The notes below the pieces were generated by a model. It was not told the DNA's origin and ran no database searches. It was given only the letters and a program-made list of their open reading frames with translations. Made by a program: the position numbers and the translations under genes. A DNA stretch of 34,267 nucleotides, from contig CAIPFS010000426.1 in the NCBI GenBank assembly GCA_903864375.1, forward strand, positions 1 through 34,267, given 5' to 3'. The DNA is from an uncultured Verrucomicrobiota bacterium (GTDB lineage Bacteria; Verrucomicrobiota; Verrucomicrobiia; Limisphaerales; UBA9464). Shown here one piece after another: positions 9,301-17,231 of this stretch (position 1 is its first letter; each line of letters starts with the position of its first letter).

Positions 9301-10455
9301 CACCTGAACGACTGCCCGCCCATCGGCTTCCAGATCGTCCAGATTGGTGACGGCAAAGGAGACAGAGGAAAGGCCCGCCGGGATGACAACCTGGTTCGGG
9401 ACGGCAAACTCCCCCGCGGCGTCCATCGATAGTGTGACGGTGACGTCCTCGTCTGCAAATCGGCCTCCAGGCAACGCCACTTCCAAAACCGCCGTCAGAC
9501 CGGCCTGCTGCTCGGCAAAAACGTTGGTGCCTTCGAGCAATCGGACAGAGAGAGGCAAACGTTGGATGATGCTGAGCACTTCGCTCTGCGAGCGATCCCC
9601 ACTCCTGTCGTCGGCGAAAAGTACCGCATGCCGCGAATCGCCGGTTCCAACACGGACGGTTCCAGCCCAATGACCATTGGTCAGAGTGACTCGGTCGGGT
9701 GAAATGATGGTTGGCGTGCGCTTGCCGACCCACGGTACGTTCAACCCGGTTTTGGGCTTCCCAATGCGAGAATCCCCTAAAACCCAATCGTGACTGCTAA
9801 AGCTATTGTCGTTACCGATTCGTATCAGGCTGGATTTTCCAAGGATGCTCAGTCCGAGATAAGCTCCGTTCCAAAGGTGCTGTGACCCGGAGGTGATGGA
9901 GCCTCCGGCAACTTCATCCACGAGTCGCCCCGATGGTTCGCGAAGTTCCACCGAGTCAATCTGCCCGGGTCCGGGCCGGGTGCGAAAAGCTCTTTTGCTG
10001 ACCAGGAGAGGAAAGGACTCGACCACGTTACTTCGGCAGGTCCAGATAATGGCCTCGCCAGGCCCCAGGATCGCCTTCCCTTCAATTTTGCGGTGTGCCG
10101 TAAAGCTAATGTCGGAGGAGGTCCTTATCGATCCTGCATAAAGGTTCCAGCCGTTCAGGTCGATCGGTGTTTCTCCCGCATTCAAAAACTCAATTGTCTG
10201 CAAGTCATCGGTCAACTCCGAGATGGCCATCCCCGCCGGTTGAATAATATCTGCCGAGAGATAGGCGTTGGTGGTTACGGGCACTGTGGGTTGCCCGCTG
10301 GCGTCAATTGCCTGAAGATGAACGGAGAACGACCCCTGGCCCGCTTCTGGAGGCTCGATGCCAGCAGCATCCAGACGATAGCGTGTTGGCGATTGTGCCC
10401 ATGCGGTTCCGAGCAGGACGAGACAGACGACGACTCGCCATATGCTGAAGGTCAT
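3385..10455 (-). CDS. Giant secreted multidomain protein (LTD-like, Calx-beta-like, beta-propeller-like and DUF11/CARDB-like modules)
   Basis: Single uninterrupted 2356-aa ORF with signal peptide MTFSIWRVVVCLVLLGTAWAQ; LTD-like ISELTDDLQTIEFLNAGETPIDLNGWNLYAG; C-terminal Calx-beta LSIKEGNSG...TDYLPVSGRLVFAPGQQ...IVGDTLIEPDETLVLQL; several TVTNxGPxxA DUF11/CARDB-like segments. Confidence 0.9.
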   Translation of the reverse strand: MTFSIWRVVVCLVLLGTAWAQSPTRYRLDAAGIEPPEAGQGSFSVHLQAIDASGQPTVPVTTNAYLSADIIQPAGMAISELTDDLQTIEFLNAGETPIDLNGWNLYAGSIRTSSDISFTAHRKIEGKAILGPGEAIIWTCRSNVVESFPLLVSKRAFRTRPGPGQIDSVELREPSGRLVDEVAGGSITSGSQHLWNGAYLGLSILGKSSLIRIGNDNSFSSHDWVLGDSRIGKPKTGLNVPWVGKRTPTIISPDRVTLTNGHWAGTVRVGTGDSRHAVLFADDRSGDRSQSEVLSIIQRLPLSVRLLEGTNVFAEQQAGLTAVLEVALPGGRFADEDVTVTLSMDAAGEFAVPNQVVIPAGLSSVSFAVTNLDDLEADGRAVVQVTASAPHFSSGSFTLYNDDNESAMLVLPRLVPTYENAGLNPQAGTVYLPGPARHAVEIRLTSSGRVQVPDSVTVPSGATSAQFPIWITDNQVVDNGAIPDSITAQTSNWKPAMLSVVVREDESTTATYDLPTDLFEGETKTGRITAANPRQVDVDVTMSSTSSRVIVPNSIRLPAGERVVEFPITGSDNHVKDCGLQAHLLIEFPSPGSSTYQAILLHDREISVDALGMTFPSSLYAGDPAPLIAWASDRCGSVQLTNLIGQLSIRPAPDGSEVSVSAPQIALTNGQFNGTITLKGEALSAQLELDAAGLHQTAEFDLLSGRIVPGIISDVAHWNGHSSLLLIETVTNAVTNQSVLVELDPATGTFLRRLPLSTPASRLAVSDDGSVAWIAADADLLLQINLNSWSQDRSVSISTNTGVWHAVDLAIGPGSTESVAALVFPVDPNSMLPKHLVGWVDGLHATDGPKVDMGGFGANIIPGYSPGEFYITVSKVIQRIAFDQNRLSIVATRDLLSAPLAYLFHPVLLTDRLLVGNGSAFDPVNLTDMPGFDPSGYPGKSLALPMPDLGVVEFVYASQEVILHDLTSRAQIGRHQLPTFGSTENDSDRLVRWGSRGSALLSRSDRQLQLFESPLIAVGGADLELTADTPGTVPIHGVGPNPPAVAWHFTVTNHGPATARQVQFQLDLESPVSLGTLPPGQSVTITNSHSFYQIGLYTNGATVSSPARDPLPANNQITFRTSVTSSTPSGFGPASYLPLAARHLLKSPDSDTLYVTAGAESGSPGVAVIDPVRGSVVRTLAVGVEPQNLALNRDGQHLFVSLGDSRIVQWDFASDSVRLDFSVPSGGVTDLLVLPEARERLVVATYDGLLIYDGTNQVQGFPLRATPHRSVGIIGNDLWTVSPGLGIRFPLVPGNLARADSSVIGLPDNSFSFKAEGQRLFFRQVAFDRPSGRIVGIANGGFNIPAPPPWGYMIVGNQLQRFDYDDYYSQRGAPVAWDIVPGLDGFGPVAEAVRWGTNGVAILNSAGGLLIAASGVIPTGTSDVAVTFNPSPEAYYNEPYLASLTVTNLGPDPAPMTKLTLQGIDGTFGLPVYRNSQLLQLSLGTLPAGGSLTIPLEKTISQGGGSGYNFSVSVGSGANDPNPGNNSIYPYQLFDFDTNQILSFGLHIPPRAAVGDWVVVDCSITNIGSRPFYNLLPAFSKVDGLAPISTDLGSLDAQCCDDSMVHLPTTLLNPAESVSFHVTFQVLRPGVFPMTVRSGSPNYNPDLDQAFPAGFIFVPPPPGQSGEPHIDLSFDQIEWSAPRRQWMGWGSGSIVFLDADSLEPVGRIPFRDAQNNVSTTDDGRYVWANLNSGESARLSLESGRMEYRTNLFGYSLSVLRPVPGDPDTAVAFGLNVSGQPTVLVYSHGTVLGDSYQDGLAWSGSPLRLTISSDRRIFVATGGQLRELRLEPGGLSLVQNLDGDHATSDGVFVFESGLLFHRRDNAIAVDVPGHPLIPVPWIATGFVDGLAYTAVQTDDGDSIFGAYDAARRNLRWQTRGGTGFFGNMVSSGNRGVLLVGKNGGWLKPPGAPMVDIGLTATHTESAADTNGLSTVTVQINKQGDWTAENSRIRAEFGPGLQAVMPSSTNSSWTLPLGDITQSTPISLTFAPKAAGPQWIHLAIESDTPDPDSSNNTVDLRWTTEADLPLVLLLDDFFARNDGQATAFAISKPAPADLDVAFVINPLDVRPGTLLHTNFTAHFRQGNAFAFVNIIAPSYRIVPTQHFRLAVEKSPIPATRTSALVTITNGVPAPTLIVRSLSIKEGNSGLTDARIPVQLTSPADVPVAFNYQTAAATASAVTDYLPVSGRLVFAPGQQVNYIHVPIVGDTLIEPDETLVLQLWDASPAALVSSDPVLTIQNDDAPPATTTTVVRNPDGTFSIQFPSVVGARYRLQSRTNLLQGDWTGDSFIFLGNGSTLTLGPSHFRAAQIYYRVLAE

Positions 10456-10559
10456 AAAGTAATTAGACTGCGGACCAGGGAAATGGCAAGGTCAGGTAGG
10501 CAACGAGCGGGTCCAGGGAAGAAGATCCATCGGGACCATCTCCAGACGTGATGCGACCT

Positions 10560-10591
10560 TGTGAAAAGGTTATAACCCTCCCGCGGAGGGT
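10560..10591 (-). terminator. Possible intrinsic terminator downstream of deoC
   Basis: Perfect 7-bp stem ACCCTCC-CGC-GGAGGGT at 10575-10591, 2 nt downstream of the deoC stop codon on the minus strand, followed on that strand by a modestly T-rich TATAACCTTTTC. Confidence 0.45.
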
Positions 10592-10593
10592 GC

Positions 10594-11280
10594 CTAATAC
10601 GTATCTGCCGAAGCTGCTGGCTCGATCCCTTTCAGGATGGCGATTCCCGCGCTGGTTCCGAGGCGGTTGGCACCAGCCTCGATCATGGCGAGGGCCGTCA
10701 GTGAATCCCGGATGCCGCCGCTGGCCTTCACCCCAAACTTGGGTCCCACCAACGAGCGCATCAGTTGAATGTCACCGAGGGTGGCTCCTCCACTCCCGAA
10801 TCCGGTGCTGGTCTTGACAAACTGGGCTCCGGACTCAACCACCAGGGAACAGGCGCGGTGTTTCTCGGACTCTGTCAGTAAACAGGTTTCCAAAATGACT
10901 TTGATGGGGATTCCCTCGGCGGCCTCCACGATGTCCCGGAGCTCCCGGAGTACAGCCCGATCTTCCCCGTCCTTCAATCGCCCAATGTTGAGAACCACAT
11001 CCAGCTCCTGGGCCCCGAGATCGATGATGGTTTCGGCCTCGAACCGTTTAACGTCACCATCGGTTGCCCCGAGGGGAAATCCAACCACCGCGGCCACCTT
11101 GACATCGGAATCCTCCAGCAGGCTGGCGGCCAGGGCCACGCGGCTTCCGTGCACGCAAACGGACCAGAAGTGATGTTCCCGCGCCTGATCGCAGAGAGCG
11201 CGAATATCGGAGGCCGTGGCATCGGGCTTGAGCAGGGTGTGGTCGATCATTCGGGCTATCAGCCGGGGGTCTGCGGACAT
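10594..11280 (-). CDS. deoC: Deoxyribose-phosphate aldolase
   Basis: IDHTLLKPDATASDIRALCDQA, VAAVVGFPLGAT, KVILETCLL, FVKTSTGFGSGGAT, VKASGGIRD: DeoC family motifs. ATG start at 11280 preferred over TTG at 11298. Confidence 0.95.
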   Translation of the reverse strand: MSADPRLIARMIDHTLLKPDATASDIRALCDQAREHHFWSVCVHGSRVALAASLLEDSDVKVAAVVGFPLGATDGDVKRFEAETIIDLGAQELDVVLNIGRLKDGEDRAVLRELRDIVEAAEGIPIKVILETCLLTESEKHRACSLVVESGAQFVKTSTGFGSGGATLGDIQLMRSLVGPKFGVKASGGIRDSLTALAMIEAGANRLGTSAGIAILKGIEPAASADTY

Positions 11281-11338
11281 CCCGCAACCCTGACCCAAAT
11301 CCAGAAGCTGACAAGCCCATCGACGCGGTGGGAAGGGC

Positions 11339-13195
11339 CTATTTCGGCGTCGGCCAGAAGCCCAGCAGGTTGAATCCGGCGCTTTCCCATTTTCCCGAGA
11401 AAACGCTCAGACCTAGATATTTGCCAACCTCTTCAAAGGGGGGAAGGAGCTTGAAATCCACCCAATCTCCCAACTTTTTGTCCGAGTTCGCACCGGTTGA
11501 GACTCCCATCAACTGGTCTAATCCATCTCCCTGACGCAAAACCTCCCACCAAATCCGAGTGCCTTCCTTGGCATCTTGAAACCCAAACAGTCCCGTCCCC
11601 ATCCCGCCCACCTTTTCGGCGGCTGCGGCCATGGACGCGTTGTCCTTGAGTGATTTTCCTTCCGCATCACCCGACCGCAGGAACTGCTCGAGGATGCCCG
11701 GGTCCGTGCTGATGGCGAGATAGCCGTTCCCGGAGGAGAATTCCAACAGCTTGCCGTCATCCCCACCCTCCTTGCCTGGCATCTTGACACCGAAGATGCG
11801 ATGTCCGTTGAAGTCCCGTTCCTTGCTTCCATCACCGGCGGTGGGCAGCAGCGAACTTGCGGCTTTCAAGCCATTGGCCAGCTGGGTGGCGTCGGGTGAT
11901 CCCACCAGGGTCAGGGAGGGGGCATCCTGAAGGGCAGCCAGTGTTTTCTCTCTCGGGCTCTTCTGGAAGGTGATCAAATCATCGCCCAGATTGGCGACGA
12001 ACGATTTGTTGAAATCGAAATTCGGGTCTTTGTCCTTGCCCAGAGTGCCGAGGTAAAGCTGAAGCATCCCGGCCGCCTGGGGCGATATCTGCTGGACCAT
12101 GGCTTCCAGATTTTCCCACGTCTTCTTTCCATCCAGACGCCATCGACGGAATGCCACGGCATCGGCAGGGACAAAGGAGGGCGGGGCGGAGTCGCGGGCC
12201 GAAAATTCCAGCATTTTGAAAAGCCCCAGGCGTTGCCCTTCAGGAACGGTCAGCATCAACTCGCTGCGCTCGCCGTCGGGGGTAAAAGAGGCGGCAAACG
12301 CAAGGGTCTTCAATCCATCGAGACCCGATGCGGTAAACATCCGTGCGGGCTCCACTCCGAGCGGCGCAGCCGCTCCGGAGGACTTGGCGGCGACCTTTTT
12401 GAGTTGCTTGACCAGGGCTGCTGCATTCACCCAGGCAAAGCCGATGGAATCTTTGAAATGGGTCGATTGTGAGCTGGCTTGAAATTCCGCCAATTCTGCC
12501 AGTGGGGGAACGGCGCCTCCCGACAGACGGGCCACCAGCTTTTCCAGGACCTGGGTGGAATCGGAGAGCAGCAGGACCGAATCCACCTGGCCAAAGGTCC
12601 AATGTTCGGTGCGGTCCGGTTTTGCGGCACTGTCCGGCTTTTTGGTGTCATCGTCATCGTCTTTATCGGCTTTGCCGTCCGTCTTGTCGGCCTTTCGTTC
12701 GATGGTCACCGTCGAAAATTCGAAATCCCGGATTTTCTCCACTTTCAGCGGTTTTTTGGCGTCCGCCAGTTTCTGCCGGATTTCCGCAAGACGGGTCTTG
12801 AGTTCGGCAGCCTTGTCCTTGGTGTCCAGCACGACGATCAGTGCGGGTTCCGATCCAGTGTCGGTGACCACCCAGCCGTTCTCAACGACCCCGATGGAAA
12901 TCTGTCCCTGCAACAAGCCCAGATAGTCGTCCGTCTTGATCCCCAATTGTTTCTCCAAATCCCCCAGCACTTCCTGTTTGAAACCGGCCTCCACCTTGTC
13001 GCGAAACGGTTTCATCGAAGGATCGGCCCAGAGTCGGCCGAAGGAGCCGTTTTGAAACTGGGTCCGGGCGGACACATAGTCGGGTAGGGTGGCTAATGCC
13101 AGGGTATCCTGCGGGAAGAGCTCTGCTGCAGTCGGAACGGCTGCCCGGGCAATCAGGGTGCCCAGAGCTAGAAAAAGAAGTATCAAGGATTTCAT
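11339..13195 (-). CDS. Secreted protein of unknown function (about 618 aa)
   Basis: Signal peptide MKSLILLFLALGTLIARA; long ORF without stops; Lys/Asp-rich linker KADKTDGKADKDDDDDTKKPDSAAKPD; no family confidently recognised. Confidence 0.85.
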   Translation of the reverse strand: MKSLILLFLALGTLIARAAVPTAAELFPQDTLALATLPDYVSARTQFQNGSFGRLWADPSMKPFRDKVEAGFKQEVLGDLEKQLGIKTDDYLGLLQGQISIGVVENGWVVTDTGSEPALIVVLDTKDKAAELKTRLAEIRQKLADAKKPLKVEKIRDFEFSTVTIERKADKTDGKADKDDDDDTKKPDSAAKPDRTEHWTFGQVDSVLLLSDSTQVLEKLVARLSGGAVPPLAELAEFQASSQSTHFKDSIGFAWVNAAALVKQLKKVAAKSSGAAAPLGVEPARMFTASGLDGLKTLAFAASFTPDGERSELMLTVPEGQRLGLFKMLEFSARDSAPPSFVPADAVAFRRWRLDGKKTWENLEAMVQQISPQAAGMLQLYLGTLGKDKDPNFDFNKSFVANLGDDLITFQKSPREKTLAALQDAPSLTLVGSPDATQLANGLKAASSLLPTAGDGSKERDFNGHRIFGVKMPGKEGGDDGKLLEFSSGNGYLAISTDPGILEQFLRSGDAEGKSLKDNASMAAAAEKVGGMGTGLFGFQDAKEGTRIWWEVLRQGDGLDQLMGVSTGANSDKKLGDWVDFKLLPPFEEVGKYLGLSVFSGKWESAGFNLLGFWPTPK

Positions 13196-13254
13196 GAAGG
13201 AAGCAGACAGGTGTTTCCGAATAAATGGGATTTGAGGAAAACCGGAAGTGGATC

Positions 13255-14322
13255 TCAGGGTTCTTCCGAGGCGACGGACTTCAAATGACGCGGTGGCTCC
13301 AGATAGCGAAACGGATTGCTCGGATTGTCATTGTCGTAGGCGAACGCATCCCGGTGGTCGAGAAACCAGCGGACCTGCTCCACGGGAATGGCGAACGCCA
13401 GTCCCTCGCTGAAATTCAATTTCATGTTGGTCACGCCAACCACGTCGCCACGGAGATTGAACAGGGGGCCACCGGAATTACCCGGATTGATTTGGGTCGT
13501 CGTTTGGAGGTAGAGCGAGCCCTGAAATTGGCGGGTCTTGGTGCTTAATATCCCTTCGGTGACGGTTCGTTCAAGTCCCAGAGGGCTTCCAATGGCGAAG
13601 ACCTTGTCACCCACGGCCAGGGCGTCGGATTCTCCAAGGGAGACCCGGAGGAATTTCGGTGCGTCCTTGTCGTCCACCTTCAACAGGGCCAGATCCCCGA
13701 ACTTGTTCATCGCCACGATGCGGACCTCCTTGTAGCTGTGGCGGTCCAATTGACCATCCTTCTGCTGGTACACTTCGACAGAGATTTTGGTCTCCCCCTC
13801 GATGACGTGAAAGTTGGTGATCAAATACCCATCTTCACTCACGAAGAAACCGCTCCCCAATCCGCTGGGAGTTCGAACCTGCACCACGCCCTGACCCAAC
13901 TGAGCCACCAGGTCCCGGACGGACCTGTCCGCTGCCGTCCCCCGGGCGGTTGAATAAACCTTCCGATTCTCAGCGTTTGAAGAATTGGCGGAAGGCGAGT
14001 TGGACGAAGGCGAGTTGGACGAAGGTGAGTTGGACGAAGGTGAGTTCGAGCCCAATGGCGCGGATGGTGGGGCATCCTTCCCAGGAGGTTTTGGTGTCAG
14101 GCCTGTTTTTTCCGCGGTGCCATCCCGAACGGTTTTGAGGATGGCCGAACGGGGAATCGAGAGGACGGTGTAGCCCACGTCGACGATGACCACCTCTTTC
14201 TTTTCCGCCAAAATTCGTCCGGTGACCGACGCATCGTCATGCAGTTGAACCACATCGCCAGCCCATCCGGAAGATGAACCCAGCAAAAGGAGGGAAGCCG
14301 CAACGATCCTCGTCCCGTACAT
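13255..14322 (-). CDS. Trypsin-like serine protease (HtrA/DegP-like, S1C type), exported
   Basis: Catalytic contexts ITNFHVI (His), GDLALLKV (Asp), INPGNSGGPLFN (Ser); signal peptide MYGTRIVAASLLLLGSSSGWA; no PDZ domain evident in the C-terminal tail. Confidence 0.92.
   Translation of the reverse strand: MYGTRIVAASLLLLGSSSGWAGDVVQLHDDASVTGRILAEKKEVVIVDVGYTVLSIPRSAILKTVRDGTAEKTGLTPKPPGKDAPPSAPLGSNSPSSNSPSSNSPSSNSPSANSSNAENRKVYSTARGTAADRSVRDLVAQLGQGVVQVRTPSGLGSGFFVSEDGYLITNFHVIEGETKISVEVYQQKDGQLDRHSYKEVRIVAMNKFGDLALLKVDDKDAPKFLRVSLGESDALAVGDKVFAIGSPLGLERTVTEGILSTKTRQFQGSLYLQTTTQINPGNSGGPLFNLRGDVVGVTNMKLNFSEGLAFAIPVEQVRWFLDHRDAFAYDNDNPSNPFRYLEPPRHLKSVASEEP
13982..14050 (-). repeat. 15-bp in-frame tandem repeat (GAGTTGGACGAAGGY on the + strand) encoding an (SNSPS)n linker
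   Basis: GAGTTGGACGAAGGC / GAGTTGGACGAAGGT / GAGTTGGACGAAGGT at 13997-14041, with degenerate flanking copies. Encodes NSPSSNSPSSNSPSSNSPSANSS. Confidence 0.9.
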
Positions 14323-14367
14323 GCGGTCATGTTAACCGATGGATGGTCCCCCGGCAACGGGTGAACT

Positions 14368-15408
14368 TTACTGGAATTGGGCAGGGTCCAGGACCACATG
14401 CCGGATTTTTTCGCGTTTCCAGGTGTAGGCCACATGGATCAATCCATCGGCGGTTTGAATGACCGCCGGATAGCTCAACTCTGCGCCGGGCTCGCTTTCG
14501 AGGGTAACCGAAGGTGTCCAGTCCGTGCCATCCCGCGAAAAAGAGGCAATCAACGGTGTTCGTTCATCCGGATTCGGATTGTGAATCAACACGGCCTTGC
14601 CATCCGCCAAACGGACGGCGTCGATGGCGCTGTTGGGGTTGGGGAGGCGGGTTTTTTGCATGGTTGACCAGGTCTTTCCCGAATCCGAGCTCCAACATTC
14701 CGTAATCACCTGCTGCCGCGTGCGGCACAACATTTGAATCCGCTGTGAGGACCAGGGAATCAGGGTCGGTTGAATGGCCCCGAAATCGATGGCGTAGTTC
14801 AACTCCGCGGACCGTGTCCAAATCGGCTTGACGGTGCCCAGACCCTGGATTGTTTCGACGTGGACCCGCCAGCCACTGCTTTCATCGCTGGAACCGCAGA
14901 GCAACGTTCCATCGGCAAGCTCGAGCGGTTTGTTGCGCACCGGTCCAACCAGCGATTCGGTCATCCGATGCGAGGGCGACCAGGACCGACCGTGGTCGTA
15001 GGACAGACGGTAGCGTCCCCACCAGGACCATGGTTTGGGCCCGACTTTGTAGAACAGGACGAGCGGTCCATTTCGCAATTGGAACAGGACGGGATTCCAG
15101 CAGGGGTACGGTCGGTCGCCGTCCTCTTCTCCCCGGGCAACAACCGTGGGGCGCGACCAGCCATTGGCCTCCAGGCGTGAGTGCCAGATGACCACGTCCA
15201 GTCGGCCTTCGGCGGTTCCACCAAACCATGCGCATTGGAGGGAGCCGTCGGAGGCTTCCACCAGGGTCGAGGCGTGATTCGACGGAGTGGGAAAGTTCTC
15301 GGCGATAAATTCCCGCCGGATGGGGATGGCCGTCGGCCACGTCCCGGCTTGAACCAGCAGGCCCCATAGAAACATGGCCGAAGAGAGAAGGCGGAACGGT
15401 CGGTGCAT
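14368..15408 (-). CDS. Exo-alpha-sialidase / BNR-repeat neuraminidase-like protein, exported
   Basis: HASTLVEASDGSLQCAWFGGTAEGRLDVVIWHSRLEANGWSRP, YRLSYDHGRSWSPS, CWSSDSGKTWSTM (Asp-box SxDxGxTW-like), FSRDGTDWTPS. Confidence 0.88.
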   Translation of the reverse strand: MHRPFRLLSSAMFLWGLLVQAGTWPTAIPIRREFIAENFPTPSNHASTLVEASDGSLQCAWFGGTAEGRLDVVIWHSRLEANGWSRPTVVARGEEDGDRPYPCWNPVLFQLRNGPLVLFYKVGPKPWSWWGRYRLSYDHGRSWSPSHRMTESLVGPVRNKPLELADGTLLCGSSDESSGWRVHVETIQGLGTVKPIWTRSAELNYAIDFGAIQPTLIPWSSQRIQMLCRTRQQVITECWSSDSGKTWSTMQKTRLPNPNSAIDAVRLADGKAVLIHNPNPDERTPLIASFSRDGTDWTPSVTLESEPGAELSYPAVIQTADGLIHVAYTWKREKIRHVVLDPAQFQ

Positions 15409-15431
15409 AAAACGGGTCGGTGGGGGAGGAC

Positions 15432-17015
15432 TTATTTCTTCGGGGATTCCGTGGTGAGCGGCCAGTCATCGGTCCGGAAGGGGGAGGCTGGCAATCCGTC
15501 CGTATTCACCAGGTTGACGGTGGGAAAATCATTCCAGCCATAGCGGACTGCGAGCGGTTGAGGGACGTCGTCGGAGTGGACGATGATCCGCATTCCATCG
15601 ATCCGGGCCGAAGCCGGATGAAATTTGCGGTCGGCACCGGCGATGGTGAACCCGGTCGGGGGATGTCCGTCGGAGGTCTTCAATCCGCCTCGGGCATGGC
15701 CGAAGCGCAACCGGATTTCGTTCTTTCGAACCTGGATCTGCTCCAATGCCGGTCCGCTGAATTCGACTTTCTCATGATACGCGCGGGCCCGGGCCAGCAA
15801 GGCAAGCCGCTCCCCCACAGGTGCCTTTCGGGTCGGATGAATGTCGTCCTTGTCTCCCAGGTCTGTTATGACCGCAACGCCCACTTTGGAGACGGTTTGG
15901 GCGACAAAATTCTGTGCCTCGCGAAGTTCGGCCCAATCGGAGTCGCCGACTTCACCGGCGATGACCGAGGGATCGCGGTGGCGCCCCTTGTCCCACGGAG
16001 CCAGTTGAACGGCGAAAAACCAGAAATCACCCAGTTCCCAGTCGCGACGCCAGTTTTTGATCATGTCGCCGAAGAGTCGTCGATATTGCCAGGCACGTCC
16101 GGCGTTGGACTCACCCTGATACCAGAGGGCGCCCTGGATGGCATAGGGCATGAGGTTGGCCAGCATGCCGTTGTAAAGTTCGGCGGGGTGCCACGGTTGT
16201 CCAGGGCGATTGCCCTTGGGGGATTCCCCCCGGGATTTGGCCTCTGAGGCCTCTGCATCCCATTTGGAACTTGCCGCCAGCCACCGATTGTATTCAGAGA
16301 GGCCGGGTTCCCAAATCTCCCGGGTGTACCCGGGGTCGCCCTGAAGGGTGGATTCACTCATCCAGACCTCGGCAGGTGATCCCCCCCAACTGCTATGAAT
16401 CACGCCCACCGGAACCTGGTCGGCATGGAGGGCCTGTTCCAGATGGCGTGCGAAATAATAGCCGACGGCTGAAAATCCAGGAACGGACTCGGGGGATGCC
16501 ACCGCCCAATGATGCGGTGAATAACTCAGGTCCAACTTCACATCGTTGGAACGGCGCTTGGCCACCTGGAACAGGCGAATCCGGTTGTTGCTGCTCGACT
16601 GAATGTCCTTCTCCGGTTGGAAGCTGCGGCTGAGAGGCCATTCCATGTTGGACTGACCGGAACACACCCAGACCTCGCCCACCACCACATCCTGGATCAC
16701 CACCGTGTTCGAGGGGCCTTTGACTTTGAGTTCGCGACCTTCAGCCGATGCCTTGAGCGCGGGTAATCGGACCAGCCAACGGCCATTGTGGGCGGTGCCT
16801 GAGATTTGTTGACCCGCAAATTCGACGGTCACCGCCTCACCCTCTGCACCGGTCCCCCAGATGGGGACCCCCTTATTGCGTTGCAGAACGGCATGGTCCG
16901 AAAACAGGGGATGAACCTGCACTTCTCCCAGGACCGTCCGGGCCGTCAAAAGCCCAAGGCCGACCAGTGCGGCACAGGGCACGCCCGAAGAATGGCGGCG
17001 GAAAGGGGATTTCAT
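15432..17015 (-). CDS. Sialate O-acetylesterase (SGNH family), exported
   Basis: HPLFSDHAVLQRNKGVPIWGTG, VGEVWVCSGQSNMEWPLSRS (GQSNM nucleophile block), VPVGVIHSSWGGSPAEVWMS, GALWYQGESNAG, GDKDDIHPTRKAPVGERLALLAR. ATG at 17015 precedes a plausible signal peptide. Confidence 0.92.
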   Translation of the reverse strand: MKSPFRRHSSGVPCAALVGLGLLTARTVLGEVQVHPLFSDHAVLQRNKGVPIWGTGAEGEAVTVEFAGQQISGTAHNGRWLVRLPALKASAEGRELKVKGPSNTVVIQDVVVGEVWVCSGQSNMEWPLSRSFQPEKDIQSSSNNRIRLFQVAKRRSNDVKLDLSYSPHHWAVASPESVPGFSAVGYYFARHLEQALHADQVPVGVIHSSWGGSPAEVWMSESTLQGDPGYTREIWEPGLSEYNRWLAASSKWDAEASEAKSRGESPKGNRPGQPWHPAELYNGMLANLMPYAIQGALWYQGESNAGRAWQYRRLFGDMIKNWRRDWELGDFWFFAVQLAPWDKGRHRDPSVIAGEVGDSDWAELREAQNFVAQTVSKVGVAVITDLGDKDDIHPTRKAPVGERLALLARARAYHEKVEFSGPALEQIQVRKNEIRLRFGHARGGLKTSDGHPPTGFTIAGADRKFHPASARIDGMRIIVHSDDVPQPLAVRYGWNDFPTVNLVNTDGLPASPFRTDDWPLTTESPKK

Positions 17016-17231
17016 GACGGGATGAAAGCGAAAGGGACCCCGGAAGGTCAAGAGGCCTGACCCGTCTTTCGATGCGCGCGGTGGTCCATCGGACGGGGAA
17101 AATCTCCAGAAAAAGCGATGGAACCACACCATTTCAATACAGATGACCTGTCCCTCTGTTTGGTTCCGCGGTCAATTTCTGATGGAACCAACGCTTGCGG
17201 CGATGGGCACAAATCGGAAACCTAGGCGGGG

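Noticed and set aside
15420-16247. 275-aa plus-strand ORF, and similar long ORFs such as 1019-1837, 18560-19270, 19811-20653, 26684-27421 and 27437-28741
   Set aside because: All are antisense to well-supported genes; GC-rich codon bias leaves long open antisense frames. The translations are low-quality and Gly/Arg/Pro-rich.
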